Positions 10,674 through 22,647 of a stretch of 64,000 bases of DNA are shown in pieces. How positions within the stretch are numbered: the first letter of the stretch is position 1; the number at the start of each line of letters is the position of its first letter. The DNA is taken from positions 39,473,472 through 39,537,471 of the forward strand of contig CM034311.1 of assembly GCA_019925795.1 (NCBI GenBank), read 5' to 3'. The notes beneath the pieces were generated by a model. It worked only from the letters and a program-made list of their open reading frames with translations. It made no database searches and was not told the DNA's origin. The DNA comes from Dendrobium chrysotoxum (lineage: Eukaryota; Streptophyta; Magnoliopsida; Asparagales; Orchidaceae). Made by a program: the position numbers and the translations under genes.

Positions 10674-13407
10674 TAGATGTGTTTAAAGCAATTAGGACTA
10701 TGCCTTATGCTAAAAGTATATATTGATGCATTTGACATTGAATATTCTTTATAAGCATCTTTATAACTATAACAAGGAAGTTAGATGTGTTTAAAGCTAG
10801 AAAAAAAGATGTGTGAAGTTATTAATGAAAGATGAAAATGTTATTTTGGGAAATTATTAAAATGAGGTACTCAAAAATGTTCTTTTCAAAGTGCATGATG
10901 AATAGATTTTAAAGTATATTATAGATTATCATTATTCCATGATAATGAATTGACATTAGCTTTGAAGAAAATGCATAAAGATAAACCTTTGGGGCTACGT
11001 GAGATGCCTAATGAAATTTAGAAAGCTATATACCATATTGTAGTGGTTTGTTTAACAAATAATTTTCAATGAAATTTTAAGATAAAGTGATGGGTTCAAG
11101 ATGCTTAGTCTTGGATGTCAATCATAGTGTTATTGAATAAATTTGTCATGGTTTGTGTCATGTTTTTTCTTATGTTTGTCATTAATTGCCTCTAAGCTAA
11201 TTTTCAGTGCTTAGAATGTCATTATCCATCTAAAACTAGTTTGGCATTTTTCTTATTTGTTCAAAGGTAGTTTTGTCATTTTGATTGAGATCATATTATT
11301 ATAAATAACGCGCAAAGTCATGTAATTATGATGACGATGAATGAATTATTTGGAGTTATGGTTCTACACTTCTATGGGATTTCAATCCCTTATGAATGCT
11401 TAAGAGCTCCCATCTCCTGCTTCATATTTTGAGGATTCAAAACATCATGCCTTGAAGATTATGAGGCCCGATGTTTTAAAGATTCAACATTAACAAATGG
11501 AGGGTTTATTTTGTATCTTTCTTCCCCCCTTTTCTCTGATCTCCATTTTTCTTCTTCTTTGCTGCCTACCTTGCATCACCAAAAATATGCCAAATGATTT
11601 GGGAAGAAATATTTTGGTATCAACATTTGAGAACAAAGTAGATTCTCAATATTTTGATAATTATGGACGAATTAAACTTACATTTTATATAGTAAATTTA
11701 TAGGAGAGAGCAATAAAGCATAGACTTCGAAAAATTACATTGGTATAAGATAATTAATTTGATTTAATGCGAAGAAAGTCCATTTATGGTGGTGATTTTG
11801 GTGTAAGGTAATTAATGGAAATTTATAGAGCCAAGTAAAGAGCTTGAGATGACATATGAATAAGTAAAGGCTTCTATGCATTTTGAACTTTATGAAATAA
11901 GCCAATGTTCATCTTCATATTGGAAGTGTTTAATGTTGAGCAAGTGAATTTATTTGTGATCCGTTAGTTTTGAAATGATTGCACGACATATGCAAGATGA
12001 TTTCTCATCTACCATGCAAGAAGGGTACTATTTCGAAAGGTTGGGGGTGGGGGGTAATGCAAACTTGAAAGTGTCTTCTAGATTTCTTTGAAATTTTAGC
12101 TTGGCATTTCAAATCAGATTTTGTGTTTTAAAGCTTTATTTGATGCAACATTGTTGAAAGTCTGACCCTTATTCGCAACATGTGACACCCAACCAAATCA
12201 TTCCCATGAATTTCATCAATTTAATGGCAAGATTGTGTGACTTATTAAATTTTCAGTTAATGTATGTCAATTGAGCAATCATATAAACAATCAATATCAC
12301 CAAATAAATCAGAGCAATGACAAACCTCAACATTTACATAGTTTATCCGCCAAGAACATAATAAAAATCTAATATTACATCATTCATCTCAAGAGGGCTC
12401 TAAACAGATAAATAGATCATACAATAATAAAAAAACGAAATAAAATCATAATTCACCAGCCAATATCAAATCTCCAAATACTAATTATATTTTTACCTCC
12501 GTTTCAGTGCCTGAATCTTCAATGATTGGATAAAGTATAAGACATTAGTAAATTCAACAGGTAGCATCAAACTTAAGAATATAAGTAATCAAGGAGAGTG
12601 AATTCAATATGCTTAATGGTCAATCAATATAACTACAAGGCGATATACAGGAAGAGTGATGATTAATCATGGAATTTGTGAAACAAAAAGTATGTATCAC
12701 TATGATATGCTTCAATGGTGACTATAATAATAAGTTATGGTGATAATCAATTAATGTCATGTCAGTTATTTCAGCATAATTTCAAAATTTATTTGCATAA
12801 AATGAAGCAAGAACATGCAATAGACATGCCAAGCCTAATCCAATAACGATGAGATTTATCATCACTCTGTGAACATGTCGGTTCTTGTATGAGCCCATCT
12901 GATTCAGTGGGATAGTTTGATCCAATAGCAGAATCCTGTCGGCTACCTTTATGAGTCTATCATACTATCATAGCAATAAACATTAATGGGTGGAACCAGG
13001 GAGAGCTTAGGGTGTGCAATTGTCCACTCTGAAATCTTTTTTTTTAGAAGAATAAATATTTTAACTATTTTGCCCATTTTCAATAAATATAATTGCCCAA
13101 ATTCTAAGAAAGATATACTTTTTTCTATTTCATACATAAAATTATAAATTTCACAATTCTATTTTGCCTACTCTCAAAAGAGAAGTTGGTTCTGCCCCAA
13201 AACATACCTATCAATCATTCAAACTGCTATGGATGCTCTCTCATGCATTTCATAAACAATTATAATATATTCATAACATACTTATTATGAATGTAACACA
13301 TCACTTGCAAACTTAAAATTTACCGACGTGCTTGTAATAAATACTAGATATTTTAAGCAAACATGAATATGAAGTCCCACATTAACAAATTGTCAACAAG
13401 CAAGCTA
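10674..13407. other. AT-rich intergenic DNA, no genes seen
   Basis: No convincing gene. A short reading frame at 11497-11703 begins with a hydrophobic, signal-like stretch but has no recognisable continuation. One weak reverse-transcriptase echo is listed separately. Confidence 0.5.
10935..11080 (+). pseudogene. Very degraded LINE reverse-transcriptase fragment
   Basis: Translation gives ELTLALKKMHKDKPLGLREM followed by PNEI, a stop, then KAIYHIVV. This lines up with the start of the RTE-type reverse transcriptase that is clearer at 26155 (EVREALKKMKCGKAVGPDDI, then SIEAWKYL). Similarity is partial and short, so this is a tentative call. Confidence 0.3.
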
Positions 13408-13409
13408 AC

Positions 13410-13937
13410 AACAACAACAACAACAACATCAAGCCTTTATCCCACTACGTGGGGTCGGCTACATGAATCCTTTTTCTCCATTGTGTCCTATTAAAAGTCA
13501 AATTCTCGTTTAAATCTAATAAAGAAAGATCATTTCTAATATTTTCTAACCAAGTCTTTTTAGGTCTACCTCTACCTTTCTTAACATAAGTCAAATCTAA
13601 GACCTCTACTTTCCTAACCGGGTCATCGGGAGGCCGCCGTTTTACGTGACCAAACCATCTAAGGCGACTCTCTCTAATCTTATCTTCCACTGGAGCTACT
13701 CCAACCTTTTCACGAATATGCTCATTTCGTATCCTATCTCTAAGGGTAAAGCCACTCATCCACCTGAGCATCCTCATCTCTGCAACACTTAACTTAGAAT
13801 TATGCTTCTCTTTTAATGGCCAACATTCAGCACCATAAAGCATTGCAGGTCTCACCACCATCTTATAGAATTTTCCCTTAAGTTTGAGGGGTACTTTTCT
13901 ATCACACAATAAGCCCGATGCATTCCTCCACGGAATT
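13410..13937 (-). mobile_element. 5'-truncated RTE-type LINE (3' end)
   Basis: On the minus strand a 154-residue frame (13909-13445) encodes the C-terminal part of an RTE-clade reverse transcriptase. It includes MLYGAECWPLKEKHNSKLS, MRMLRWMSGFTLRDRIRNEH, RESRLRWFGHVKRRPPDDPV and KKGRGRPKKTWLENIRNDLS. The element ends in the block gtagccgaccccacgtagtg and a (TTG)n tail (13410-13430), the hallmark 3' end of these plant LINEs. The catalytic half is absent because of 5' truncation, which is usual in target-primed insertion. This frame is intact, unlike the longer copy at 26135, so the copy may be relatively young. Confidence 0.85.
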
Positions 13938-14602
13938 CATGCACCAACAACAAAACATAAACAAAGAAAATGTCTTTATAATTAAGTCCACACTAGCTAC
14001 CTCACATAGTTAGTTGGAGGGCAATCTTGTGCTGCAGCCTTAACCTCAACTCATCAATGATAGCAAGTTTACATCATATATTTTATATGAAGCAACTAAA
14101 AGGCATGAAAATAAATATCTTAAGATCTCTAAGAGGCATAAGTACGCCCAACACCCTATCCAACTTTATTAGCTTCACTAACTAAAGCAATTACATAAAA
14201 CCATTATTCCACTAATTAAATTATTGAAATGGCCTCATAGAAAACAACATATGGATTATTTACAAGATTGTTACATCATCAAAAAATTATCTTGATTGGG
14301 CACGAATCTCGAGGCAAAATCAAGTTGGAAACTTCCAAAATTAAAATTGGGATCATCCGAACTATGATTTCAGTAAACTTACAGTTGAACTGAATGTCTC
14401 GGAAATACGAACCCAACGACACCAAATTCGACTCAATCCGAGCCCAAATGGGTCCAAATCAAGGACCCGAAGCGCTATTGGATGGTTCAAACCACAATTT
14501 GGATTACCAAACGGTTTCCAATCATGACATGCTTATAGTCGAATCGAGCGGCTCGACGAGACGAATCCAACGAACCCAAGATCGCAAAATTCTGACCACC
14601 AC

Positions 14603-15635
14603 CTGAGACATGGACTTCTACTGGACCACCACCTGAGGCCCGGACTCCTGTTGGACCATTGCCTGACACCCGAACTTCTACCAGACCATCACCTGAGGCC
14701 CAGACTTCTGCCGTACCACCACATGAGGCCCGGACTCCTGTCGGACCATCGCCTGATAGCCGGACTTCTGCTGGACTACCACCTGAGGCCCGAACTTTTA
14801 CCAGACCACCACATGAGGCTCGGACTTCTGTCAAACCACCACCTGACTCCCGGACTTCTGTCGACCATCACTTGAGGCCCGGACTTCTGTCGGACCATCA
14901 CCTGAGGATCATACTTCTGTCGGACCACCATCTGAGGCCCGAACTTCTATCGGGCCACCACCTGAGGCCCGGACTTCTGTCGGACCACCACCTGAGGCCC
15001 TGACTTCTACTGGACCACCACCTGAGGCCTGGACTTCTACCGGACCACCTGAGGCCCAGACTTTTATCGGACCACCACCTGATGCCCAGACTTCTGCCGG
15101 ACCACCACCTGATGCCCAGACTTCTACTGGACCACCACCTGACTCCTGGACTTCTACCGGACCACCACCTGAGGCCCAAACTTCTACCGGACCATCACCT
15201 GAGGCCCGAACTTCTGCCGGACCACCACCTGAGACCCGAACTTCTACCGGACCACCACCTGAGGCCCGGACTTCTACCGGACCACCACCTGAGGCCCGGA
15301 CTTCTACCGGACCACCACCTGAGGCCCAGACTTCTGTCGGACCACCACCTGAGGCCCGGACTTCTGCCAGACCATTGCTTGAGACCCAGACTTCTGCCGG
15401 ACCATCAACTTAGGCCCGGACTCCTGCCGGACCACCGCCTGGCACCCATACTTCTACCGGACCACCACCTGTAGCCCGAACTTCTGTTGAACCACCACCT
15501 GAGGCTCGGACTTCTACCGGACCACCGCTTGAGGCCCCGACTCCTGCCGGACCACCTCTTGACCCTCGGACTTCTGCCGGACCACCACCTGACGCCCGAA
15601 CTTCTGCCGGACTCACACCTGGTCACCTATAGACC
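14603..15635. repeat. 30-bp minisatellite inside solo LTR (about 34 units)
   Basis: Units of the form cggacttctaccggaccacc plus acctgaggcc repeat at 30 bp, with one unit near 15035-15060 shortened. It is the same unit, in inverse orientation, as the array at 300-948, and is expanded relative to the few irregular units in the LTR at 55295-55485. Open frames on both strands follow from the 30-bp period and are not treated as genes. Confidence 0.9.
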
Positions 15636-15664
15636 TTCCTACCTTAGTAGCCGGATTACAGTCT

Positions 15665-16120
15665 TTCTAACCTCCAACGCCAGTCGACTGCGATCCTTCC
15701 GACCTCCGTCACTTGACCAACTAAGATCCTCCCGACCTCTGTCATCAGGCTACGGTCTTTCTGACCTCTAACGCCTGCCAACTACGGTCCTTTTGACCTC
15801 CGTCACCTGACCAACTAAGGTCCTCCAGACTTCTGTCATCAGACTACGATCTTTCTGACCTCCAACGCCAGTCGACTACGATCCTTACTACGGTCCTTCC
15901 GACCTCCGTCGCCCGATCAGCTAAGGTCCTCCTGACCTCTGTCCTCAGACTGTGATCTTTCTGACCTCCAACATCTGTCAGCTATGGTCCTTTCAATCTC
16001 CATTGCCTGACCAAATAAGGTCCTCTCGATCTCTGTCATCATATTACGGTCTTTCTGACCTCTAACTCCCGTCGACTAAGGTCTTTTCGACCTCCGTCAT
16101 CTATCGACTATGGTCCTACC
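15665..16120. repeat. Second tandem array with about 94-bp higher-order unit
   Basis: Three related subunits of about 30 bp (ctccgtcacttgaccaacta, ctctgtcatcaggctacggt, ctctaacgcctgccaactac) form a composite unit. The ctccgtca/ctccattg landmark recurs at about 15704, 15798, 15904, 15997 and 16092, spacings of 94, 106, 93 and 95. The array lies downstream of the 30-bp minisatellite in the same LTR. Confidence 0.75.
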
Positions 16121-16443
16121 GACCAAATAAATATGTCTATGTTGATTATTGTAATTCCCACCATGTGATATGCTCTATATGATGTATATTTGTGACATCA
16201 ATCCAAGGACTTCTCCTAAGGAATGGCCTCTTTTGTAATCGACTGCATATAATAGTGGATTCATTCAAACTGGGTCAGACCCCGTGGTTTTTCCCCTTTT
16301 CAGGGGTTTCCACATAAAAATTTTGGTGTCTCGAATGAATGCTTCACCCTCTCTCTTATCTGATTGCGTGCTGGGTCTTCGTACAATGCTAAGACGTTAA
16401 GCTTTATATTTCTCTACCGCCGCGAATACTCCAGGACGCAACA

Positions 16444-17010
16444 AAGATGATATTTCTATTTAGCATCACGCTTTCATAATCTTTCAATAAAAATGAACTA
16501 ACCCAAAATGGAATTTAGTATAACTAATATGATATTTCTATTTTACAATGTAGTTAAATTAAATTTTAAGTTTGTACAAATCTTTTCTAAAAATATTCCA
16601 AAAGTTTTACTATATAACCTTTAAATAAAAACAAGGGTTAATAAAAAAACCTAATTATAGAGAATTATTGGTTTGGAAAAGTTTAGGCCCTAAACTTTAA
16701 TCCAAGTAAAATTTATATTTATCTATTTTTGAGTTAAGTCAATGGCGTGACAATGACTCTATCAACAACTAGCAATTCCAAACAAACTTGCATAAAAATA
16801 ATGGAAACGCAAATCTACGGTTTAGAGTTTTTCTTTAAAACTTGATTAGAGAAGAGTCCAATTAACTCTAGATTTTTAATTGTTAATTAGTTAAGTCCAA
16901 AATCACCTGTCAAACAAGCGTTACTTATTTCAAATTATCTTTTAATTTAAAACAATGGAATTTCTCTTTAATGTCTTGGATTTTCAGTCTAATATGGAGA
17001 AAAGAGAAAG
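16444..17010. other. Short intergenic gap, nothing recognised
   Basis: AT-rich sequence between two solo LTRs, with no open frame or repeat that I can assign. Confidence 0.5.
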
Positions 17011-17553
17011 TGATAAGAAATACTTAAGTTCGCAAGTAATCCTATCGGATCTACTTGATCGATGATGAAACAACTAGGAAAACAGTCGATTTTATTAAAT
17101 ACTCAAAGAAGCAAAACAAACATAAAGCAAATATACAATTGATCCTCAATTCGAGAGTAGGATCGTTCTCTCCCAATCTCTAGACAATAAGTCTAGAGCC
17201 CAAGACCCCAAGAGACTCCAAGAAAAAACATAAATCAAGCATACCTACCTTACCCCCTTCATGCCCTTTAAATAACCCTCTCCACCTCCTTACAAGTTTT
17301 CTAATATAAGATATTATTTATTTAATTCAAAAGATATCAAATCAAATCTTTTTAATTAAATAAATTCACTTTTCTAATATAAACTAATTTCAAAAATCCT
17401 TCCTTATGTCTTTGCCGCCCCCCTTCTCTCTCCTGTTGCCGCCTCAAGTGGGGCCCACCTGTTGGGCGGAACCTGTTTAAGGAGGCGGCTTAAGCCTGCC
17501 TCCTGTAGAATTGGACCGGCCCCTCCTGGGCCGGTTTGGTTGATACCGTAACA
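17011..17553 (-). mobile_element. Family-B solo LTR with target duplication GAAAG
   Basis: It begins TGATAAGAAATACTTAAGTT and ends ATACCGTAACA. The flanking five bases are GAAAG on both sides (17006-17010 and 17554-17558). Overall layout and both termini match the LTRs of the complete element at 17723-23598 (tgataggaaatacttg... tgtaaca) and the solo LTR at 50215, although the middle has diverged. Orientation is inferred from the complete element, whose coding strand is minus. It lies only 169 bp from that element, so the two insertions are independent neighbours. Confidence 0.88.
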
Positions 17554-17722
17554 GAAAGCTAGATGGAGATAAATACTCTCTCAAATGCGGCCCCTCTCAA
17601 CGGAGAATAAGGGGATGGAGAACATGGGGATGGTAGCCTTCTACCATAACCAAAGGGGAAAATGAAAGGAGAAGAGGAACTAAACACCATTCCTTGAAGT
17701 TGTTGGCATCAAAACAAGATAG

Positions 17723-18250
17723 TGATAGGAAATACTTGTGTTTGCAAGTAACCCTAAGGGAATACTTGAGTTCACAAGCAAACCTAACTCAAAAATAGAG
17801 CAAACAGCAGGTTTTCTGCTGTTAACAGCAGGAAAACAACCCAAAACCAGAGAAAAACAGAGGAAAAGCTGAATTAAAACCAAGCAAACACTTGAATTCC
17901 ACTAGTAGATGATTGAAAGCAACAAAAGATACAACGTTCTTCAATTTGAGAGGAAGAACAACTCTCCAAAACTCTCTTGCAACACCAAGAGCCCAAGCAC
18001 ACAAACCCTAGATCTCAAATTGGATTCAAATTCAAGATAATCCCTTTTCCCTCCTAATCCCCCTAATTAACCATAAAGGATTCCTACAAAATACCCAAAC
18101 AGCCCTTTGCATTCAAAAATTTCCCTCCCATGCAATCAATTTGGCCCCAAATGGGGCCCACCTTGTTCGCCCCCCTCCCTGCTCTTCCGCCTCCTGGAAT
18201 AGACCTGGACCGGTCCAGCCGGCCCCTCCTGGGCCGGCTCATGTGTAACA
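17723..18250 (-). repeat. 3' LTR of chromovirus
   Basis: 528 bp, TG...CA. It differs from the partner LTR by a handful of substitutions and two length changes: 21 extra bases here near 17812-17832, built on ctgctgttaacagcag, and a 15-base segment missing from the ctggaccggtccagcc region near 18210. Confidence 0.95.
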
Positions 18251-18268
18251 TTACTCCCCTCCCAAAGA
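18251..18268 (-). promoter_or_regulatory. Polypurine tract
   Basis: The minus strand reads tctttgggaggggagtaa directly before the 3' LTR, the expected position for the plus-strand primer of an LTR retrotransposon. Confidence 0.7.
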
Positions 18269-18399
18269 CTCACCTTGTCCTCAAGGTGAAAAGAGGGGAA
18301 CTGCTCTTTCATTCTTTCCAACGGCTCCCAAGTAGTGTCGAAATCAGGGAGGCTCTTCCATTTGATCAGCACTTCTGCGTTGCCCATTTTATCTGATCA

Positions 18400-21141
18400 G
18401 ACTCCTGCCAACTCTAATGGTTCTAAAACCACTTCTAAATCTTCCGTCATGGTGGCTGGTAGTTCTGCACTCGCTGCATGCTCCCCGATGGTTCTCCTTA
18501 GCTGAGACACATGGAAGACTGGGTGTATAGTGGCTGATGAGGGTAACTTCAATCTGTATGCCACTGCTCCAATCCTATCCAACACTTCATAGGGACCAAA
18601 GTACCTCGGTGCCAATTTCTCATTCCTCCTTCTAGCCACTGTCCTCTGTCTGTAGGGTCGCAGTTTCAGGAGCACCTTCTCGCCCACTTCAAACTGCATG
18701 TCTCTTCGGTGCGAATCCGCTTGCTTCTTCATGATCTGTTGTGCTCTCATCAGATGTTTCTTCACTTCATCTAGTATGTTGTCCCTTTCCTCTAAGTACT
18801 GCTCAACTGACGACACTGGTGTACTACCTCTCCCGTAGTGTACTAGGTGTGGAGGGTCCCTTCTATATAGCACTTTGAATGGGGTCATCTGTGAAGCGGA
18901 ATGGTACGAGGTATTGTACCAATACTCCGACCACGGTAGCCACTTTGCCCACATCCGTGGAGTTTCAGAGACAAAACACCTCAAATAGGTCTCCAAGCTT
19001 CGGTTTACCACTTCTGTTTGTCCGTCTGTCTGTGGGTGATAGGCGGTGCTTCTCTTTAGAACAGTGCCCTGCATCCTGAACAACTCTCTCCAGAATTGGC
19101 TGAGGAACACTTTGTCTCGATCAGACACAATCGATTCAGGAATCCCATGTAATCTAACAACCTCCCTAATAAAAGTTGCCGCTACAGATATTGCGGTGTA
19201 AGGATGCCTCAGAAGGATGATGTGTGCATACTTGCTAAGTCTGTTAACCACCACCATGATGACTGTGAACCCTTCTGATCTTGGTAGGCCATCAATGAAA
19301 TCCATGGACACTTCCTCCCAGACTTTGTTTGGAAGTGTCAATGGTTGTAGTAATCCCCCCGGAGCCATAGCCATGTACTTATTCCTCTGACATACTTCAC
19401 ACCTTGCCACCATCTCTTCAACATCTCTATGCATCCCTTTCCAGTAGAGCTCAGATGCAAGTCTCCTGTAGGTCTTCTGGACTCCTGAATGTCCTCCAAT
19501 GGCGCTGCCATGAAACTCCTGCAATAAGTGGGGGATGTGTATGGAAGTCCGTGGCATCACAAACCTCCCTTGATACAATAGTCTCTCCCCCTCAATGTAG
19601 TAGCCCGGATGACTACTCTTGTCCTTCCCCAGATCCTCCCTGATCTTCCTCAATTCTTCGCTCAGCTTACTTTCTTCCTTGATGGCCCCCCAATCTATCA
19701 ACAACGGAATTGACACCGCTAATTCCTGAAGCTCCCCGACACGTCTGGATAGGGCATCAACAGCTTTATTTTCCAAACCGGGCTTGTATTGGATCTCAAA
19801 GTCATAGCCTAGTAATTTGGATAACCACCTCTGATGCTCCTCGGTCACCATGCTTTGCTTCAGAAGATATTTTAAGCTTCGCTGATCAGTCCTTACAATA
19901 AAATGCCTTCCCAATAGATAAGGCCGCCACTTTTGAATAGCCAAGACAATGACCATTAACTCCCTCTCATATACTGACTTCAGTCTAGCCCTGGCTGACA
20001 GCACTTGACTGAAATAAGCAATTGGCCTGTGGTTCTGCATCAACACTGCCCCCAGCCCATATCCCGATGCGTCAGTTTCCATGACAAAAACCAGGCTATA
20101 ATCTGGAAGTGCTAAGACTTGAACTATAGTCATAGCTTCCTTCAGTTTCTCAAAAGCCCTGGTGGCTGCCTCTCCCCATAAAAACACATCCTTCTTCAGT
20201 TGCTCTGTCAAAGGCCAAGCAATAGCACTGTATCCCTTCACAAATCTTCTGTAGTACCCAGTTAACCCCAAGAACCCCCTTAACTCCTTTAGGTTCCTAG
20301 GCATTGGCCACTTTTGCATTGCTTCTATTTTATTCTGATCTGTGGCCACTCCTTCTTGTGAGACCACGTGTCCCAAGTACTCTACACTGGTCTGGGCAAA
20401 GCTGCACTTCTTCAGGTTGGCTTGTAACTGATGTTCCTGTAACACTCCCAAAACCGTCTTCAAGTGCTCCAAATGCTCCCCTTCAGTCTTGCTATACACC
20501 AAGATGTCATCAAAGAATACCAGTATGAACTTCCTGAGGTACTGCTTGAAGATCCTGTTCATCAAAGATTGAAAAGTAGCAGGTGCGTTAGACAAACCAA
20601 AGGGCATTACCAGAAACTCATAATGCCCTTCATGTGTTCTGAATGCTGTCTTGGGAACATCTGCCTCCTTCATTCTGATCTGGTGGTATCCGGACTTTAA
20701 GTCCAACTTAAAAAAAACCACTGCCCCAAAGAGCTCATCCAAGAGTTTATCAATCACTGGAATTGGGAACTTGTCTGGTACAGTGCCCTTATTCAGAGCC
20801 CTGTAATCCACACAGAATCTCCAACTCCCATCCTTCTTCTTGACCAGGAGGACTGGACTAGAGAAAGGACTTACACTTGGTATGATGATTCCAGCCTCCA
20901 GCATCTCTCGGATCAGCCTTTCAATCTCATCTTTTTGAATCTGAGGGTAACGGTAAGGGCGGACGCTGATCGGGGTCTCTCCTTCCTTCAAAGTAATGGC
21001 ATGCTCCAGCTCCCTCTGCGGTGGCAAACCCTGTGGAGGTTGAAAAACCTCCCTGAACTGCTGTATGACCGGTTGCACTTCAAGAGGAATGTCTCCCTCT
21101 TCACCCACACTGACTTTCTCCAGTCGTTGCAGCTCCACCAA
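18400..21141 (-). other. pol segment: RT, RNase H, integrase
   Basis: This is the longest stop-free stretch of the polyprotein frame (914 codons). Reverse-transcriptase motifs lie at about residues 55-240, RNase H at about 330-460, the integrase zinc finger near 535-590 and the integrase core near 600-760. It stops immediately before the chromodomain. All catalytic aspartates of RT and the DDE triad appear present, so the polymerase part looks conserved in spite of the flanking stops. Confidence 0.9.
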
Positions 21142-21171
21142 GTATCCACCCCCAACCTCCTGGATGGTTCA

Positions 21172-22647
21172 GATCATGGACTTGAGAGACACCCCCGTCC
21201 TATACAGGCCGACATCTCCCTGTATCACCATTCTCCTCCCCCCCACTACTAGTTCCATCCGCAGTTCTCCCCAATTCACCTTGGTCTCCCCCAAAGTTTG
21301 CAGCCACTTCATCCCCAAAATTACATCTGTACTCCCCAATTCTAAGGGAAGGAAATCCTCCCTCACCTGGATCCCCTGAATGGTCATCACTACTCCCCTA
21401 TAAACTCCTCTACCCATCTCTACCTTCCCTGTGCCCATCATCACCCCATAGCCTCCCGTATCCACTAATTTCATTCCAAGCAACTCAACAATCTGGGTGG
21501 AAATGAAATTGTGGGTTGCCCCACTATCTATCAAAACCACCACCTCGTGGTCAGCTATCACCCCTTTCACTTTCATAGTGTGACTCGAAGTGAATCCCAC
21601 TACGGAGTTCAGAGAGACTTCTGCCACATCCAGATGCAACTTCTCCTCCTCCTCCACTTCGGACCTGCTCCCACCCCCCTCTTTGTCTTCCTCGTCTTCG
21701 CAAACAAGGAGAACCTGAAGAGTCCGATCTTTGCACCTATGACCCGGCATGTACTTCTCGTCACACCTAAAGCACAGTCCTTTTGCCCTCTTCTCCTGCA
21801 TCTCCCTATCAGTAAGCTTTTTAAAATTTCCCCCAGGCCCTCCTCCTCCAGGCCTCTCCTTTGGTACCTCTCGTGTATCCCCCGGTGCAGCTCCCTTGGG
21901 AGCTAGAAAAGTGGTCGTCATCCGGTAGGATCCCCCGGAGCTGCTGCCTCGAGCCCCTCTCTCCAGATGCTTCTGGTCCTCAACCAGCTGTGCCAACTCC
22001 ATGGCCTCCCCCAGGTCGTGTGGTCTCATCACTCTAACAGCTGCTCTGATATCTGGTTTGAGCCCCTTCATGAAGTTCCCTTCAAGCACGGTCTCCGAAA
22101 GGCGATCTAGCCTGCTAGCTAGGTACTCGAACCGGTCACGAAACTCTGCCACTGTCCCCTCCTGTGTCAGAGCAAAGAACTGTTCGTAGAAGTCTCCTCC
22201 CCTACTGGTTCGGAAATGCTCTAGCAAACAGTCTTTGAACTCCCTCCAGCTTCGAATGGGTCGCCTCATGTCTCGCCACTGGTACCACGCCAGTGCCTTC
22301 CCTTCCAAGCACAGTCCCGCTGCTGTCAGTTTCTCCTCTTCCGTCAACCCGTTGACGGCAAAGTATCGCTCCACCTTGTAAATCCAGCCATGGCCATCCT
22401 CGCCCTCAAAGATGGGCATCTTCAGTTTCCTCACCTTGGGATCTCCCCCGTACCCTCGGTATCCTCCATAACCTCCCATGCCCCGAAGGGGAGGTGCTCC
22501 CCAAGTGTCCCGATCGTCCCTCCGACGATTGTACCCAAACCCTTCCTCATATTCCCCTATTTTCCCTTCAAAATCAGCACCCCTTCGATGCATCTCTTCC
22601 CTTCTTCCTACAAAATCAGCACCCCTTCGTTCGTACCCTTGGCTCAT
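21172..22647 (-). other. gag core and protease segment
   Basis: This is a stop-free stretch of 492 codons within the polyprotein frame. The first ~70 residues are rich in Arg/Gly, followed by the gag capsid-like domain, a zinc knuckle (CFRCDEKYMPGHRC, about residue 295) and the aspartic protease signature IDSGATHNFIS at about residue 375. Confidence 0.88.

Larger units (their letters stand above)
14269..16443 (+). mobile_element. Family-A solo LTR with target duplication AAGAT
   Basis: It starts TGTTACATCATC and ends GCAACA. The five bases before it (14264-14268) and after it (16444-16448) are both AAGAT, a perfect target-site duplication. The first roughly 330 bp and the last roughly 280 bp match the LTR at 54727-55726, but no primer site or internal sequence follows. 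This is therefore the product of LTR-LTR recombination, or of a single-LTR event. At 2175 bp it is over twice the 1000-bp LTR at 54727, because of a large minisatellite. The promoter segment with the TATA box present in the other copies is missing: the minisatellite starts directly after the gaattctga-like site at about 14603. Confidence 0.92.

Noticed and set aside
14487..15771. Several repetitive frames of 68-130 residues
   Set aside because: Same minisatellite effect inside the solo LTR.
17680..18004. Hydrophobic short frames (60-67 residues) in the chromovirus LTR, repeated at 23143-23337
   Set aside because: They lie wholly in LTR sequence and follow from it; no independent evidence of coding.
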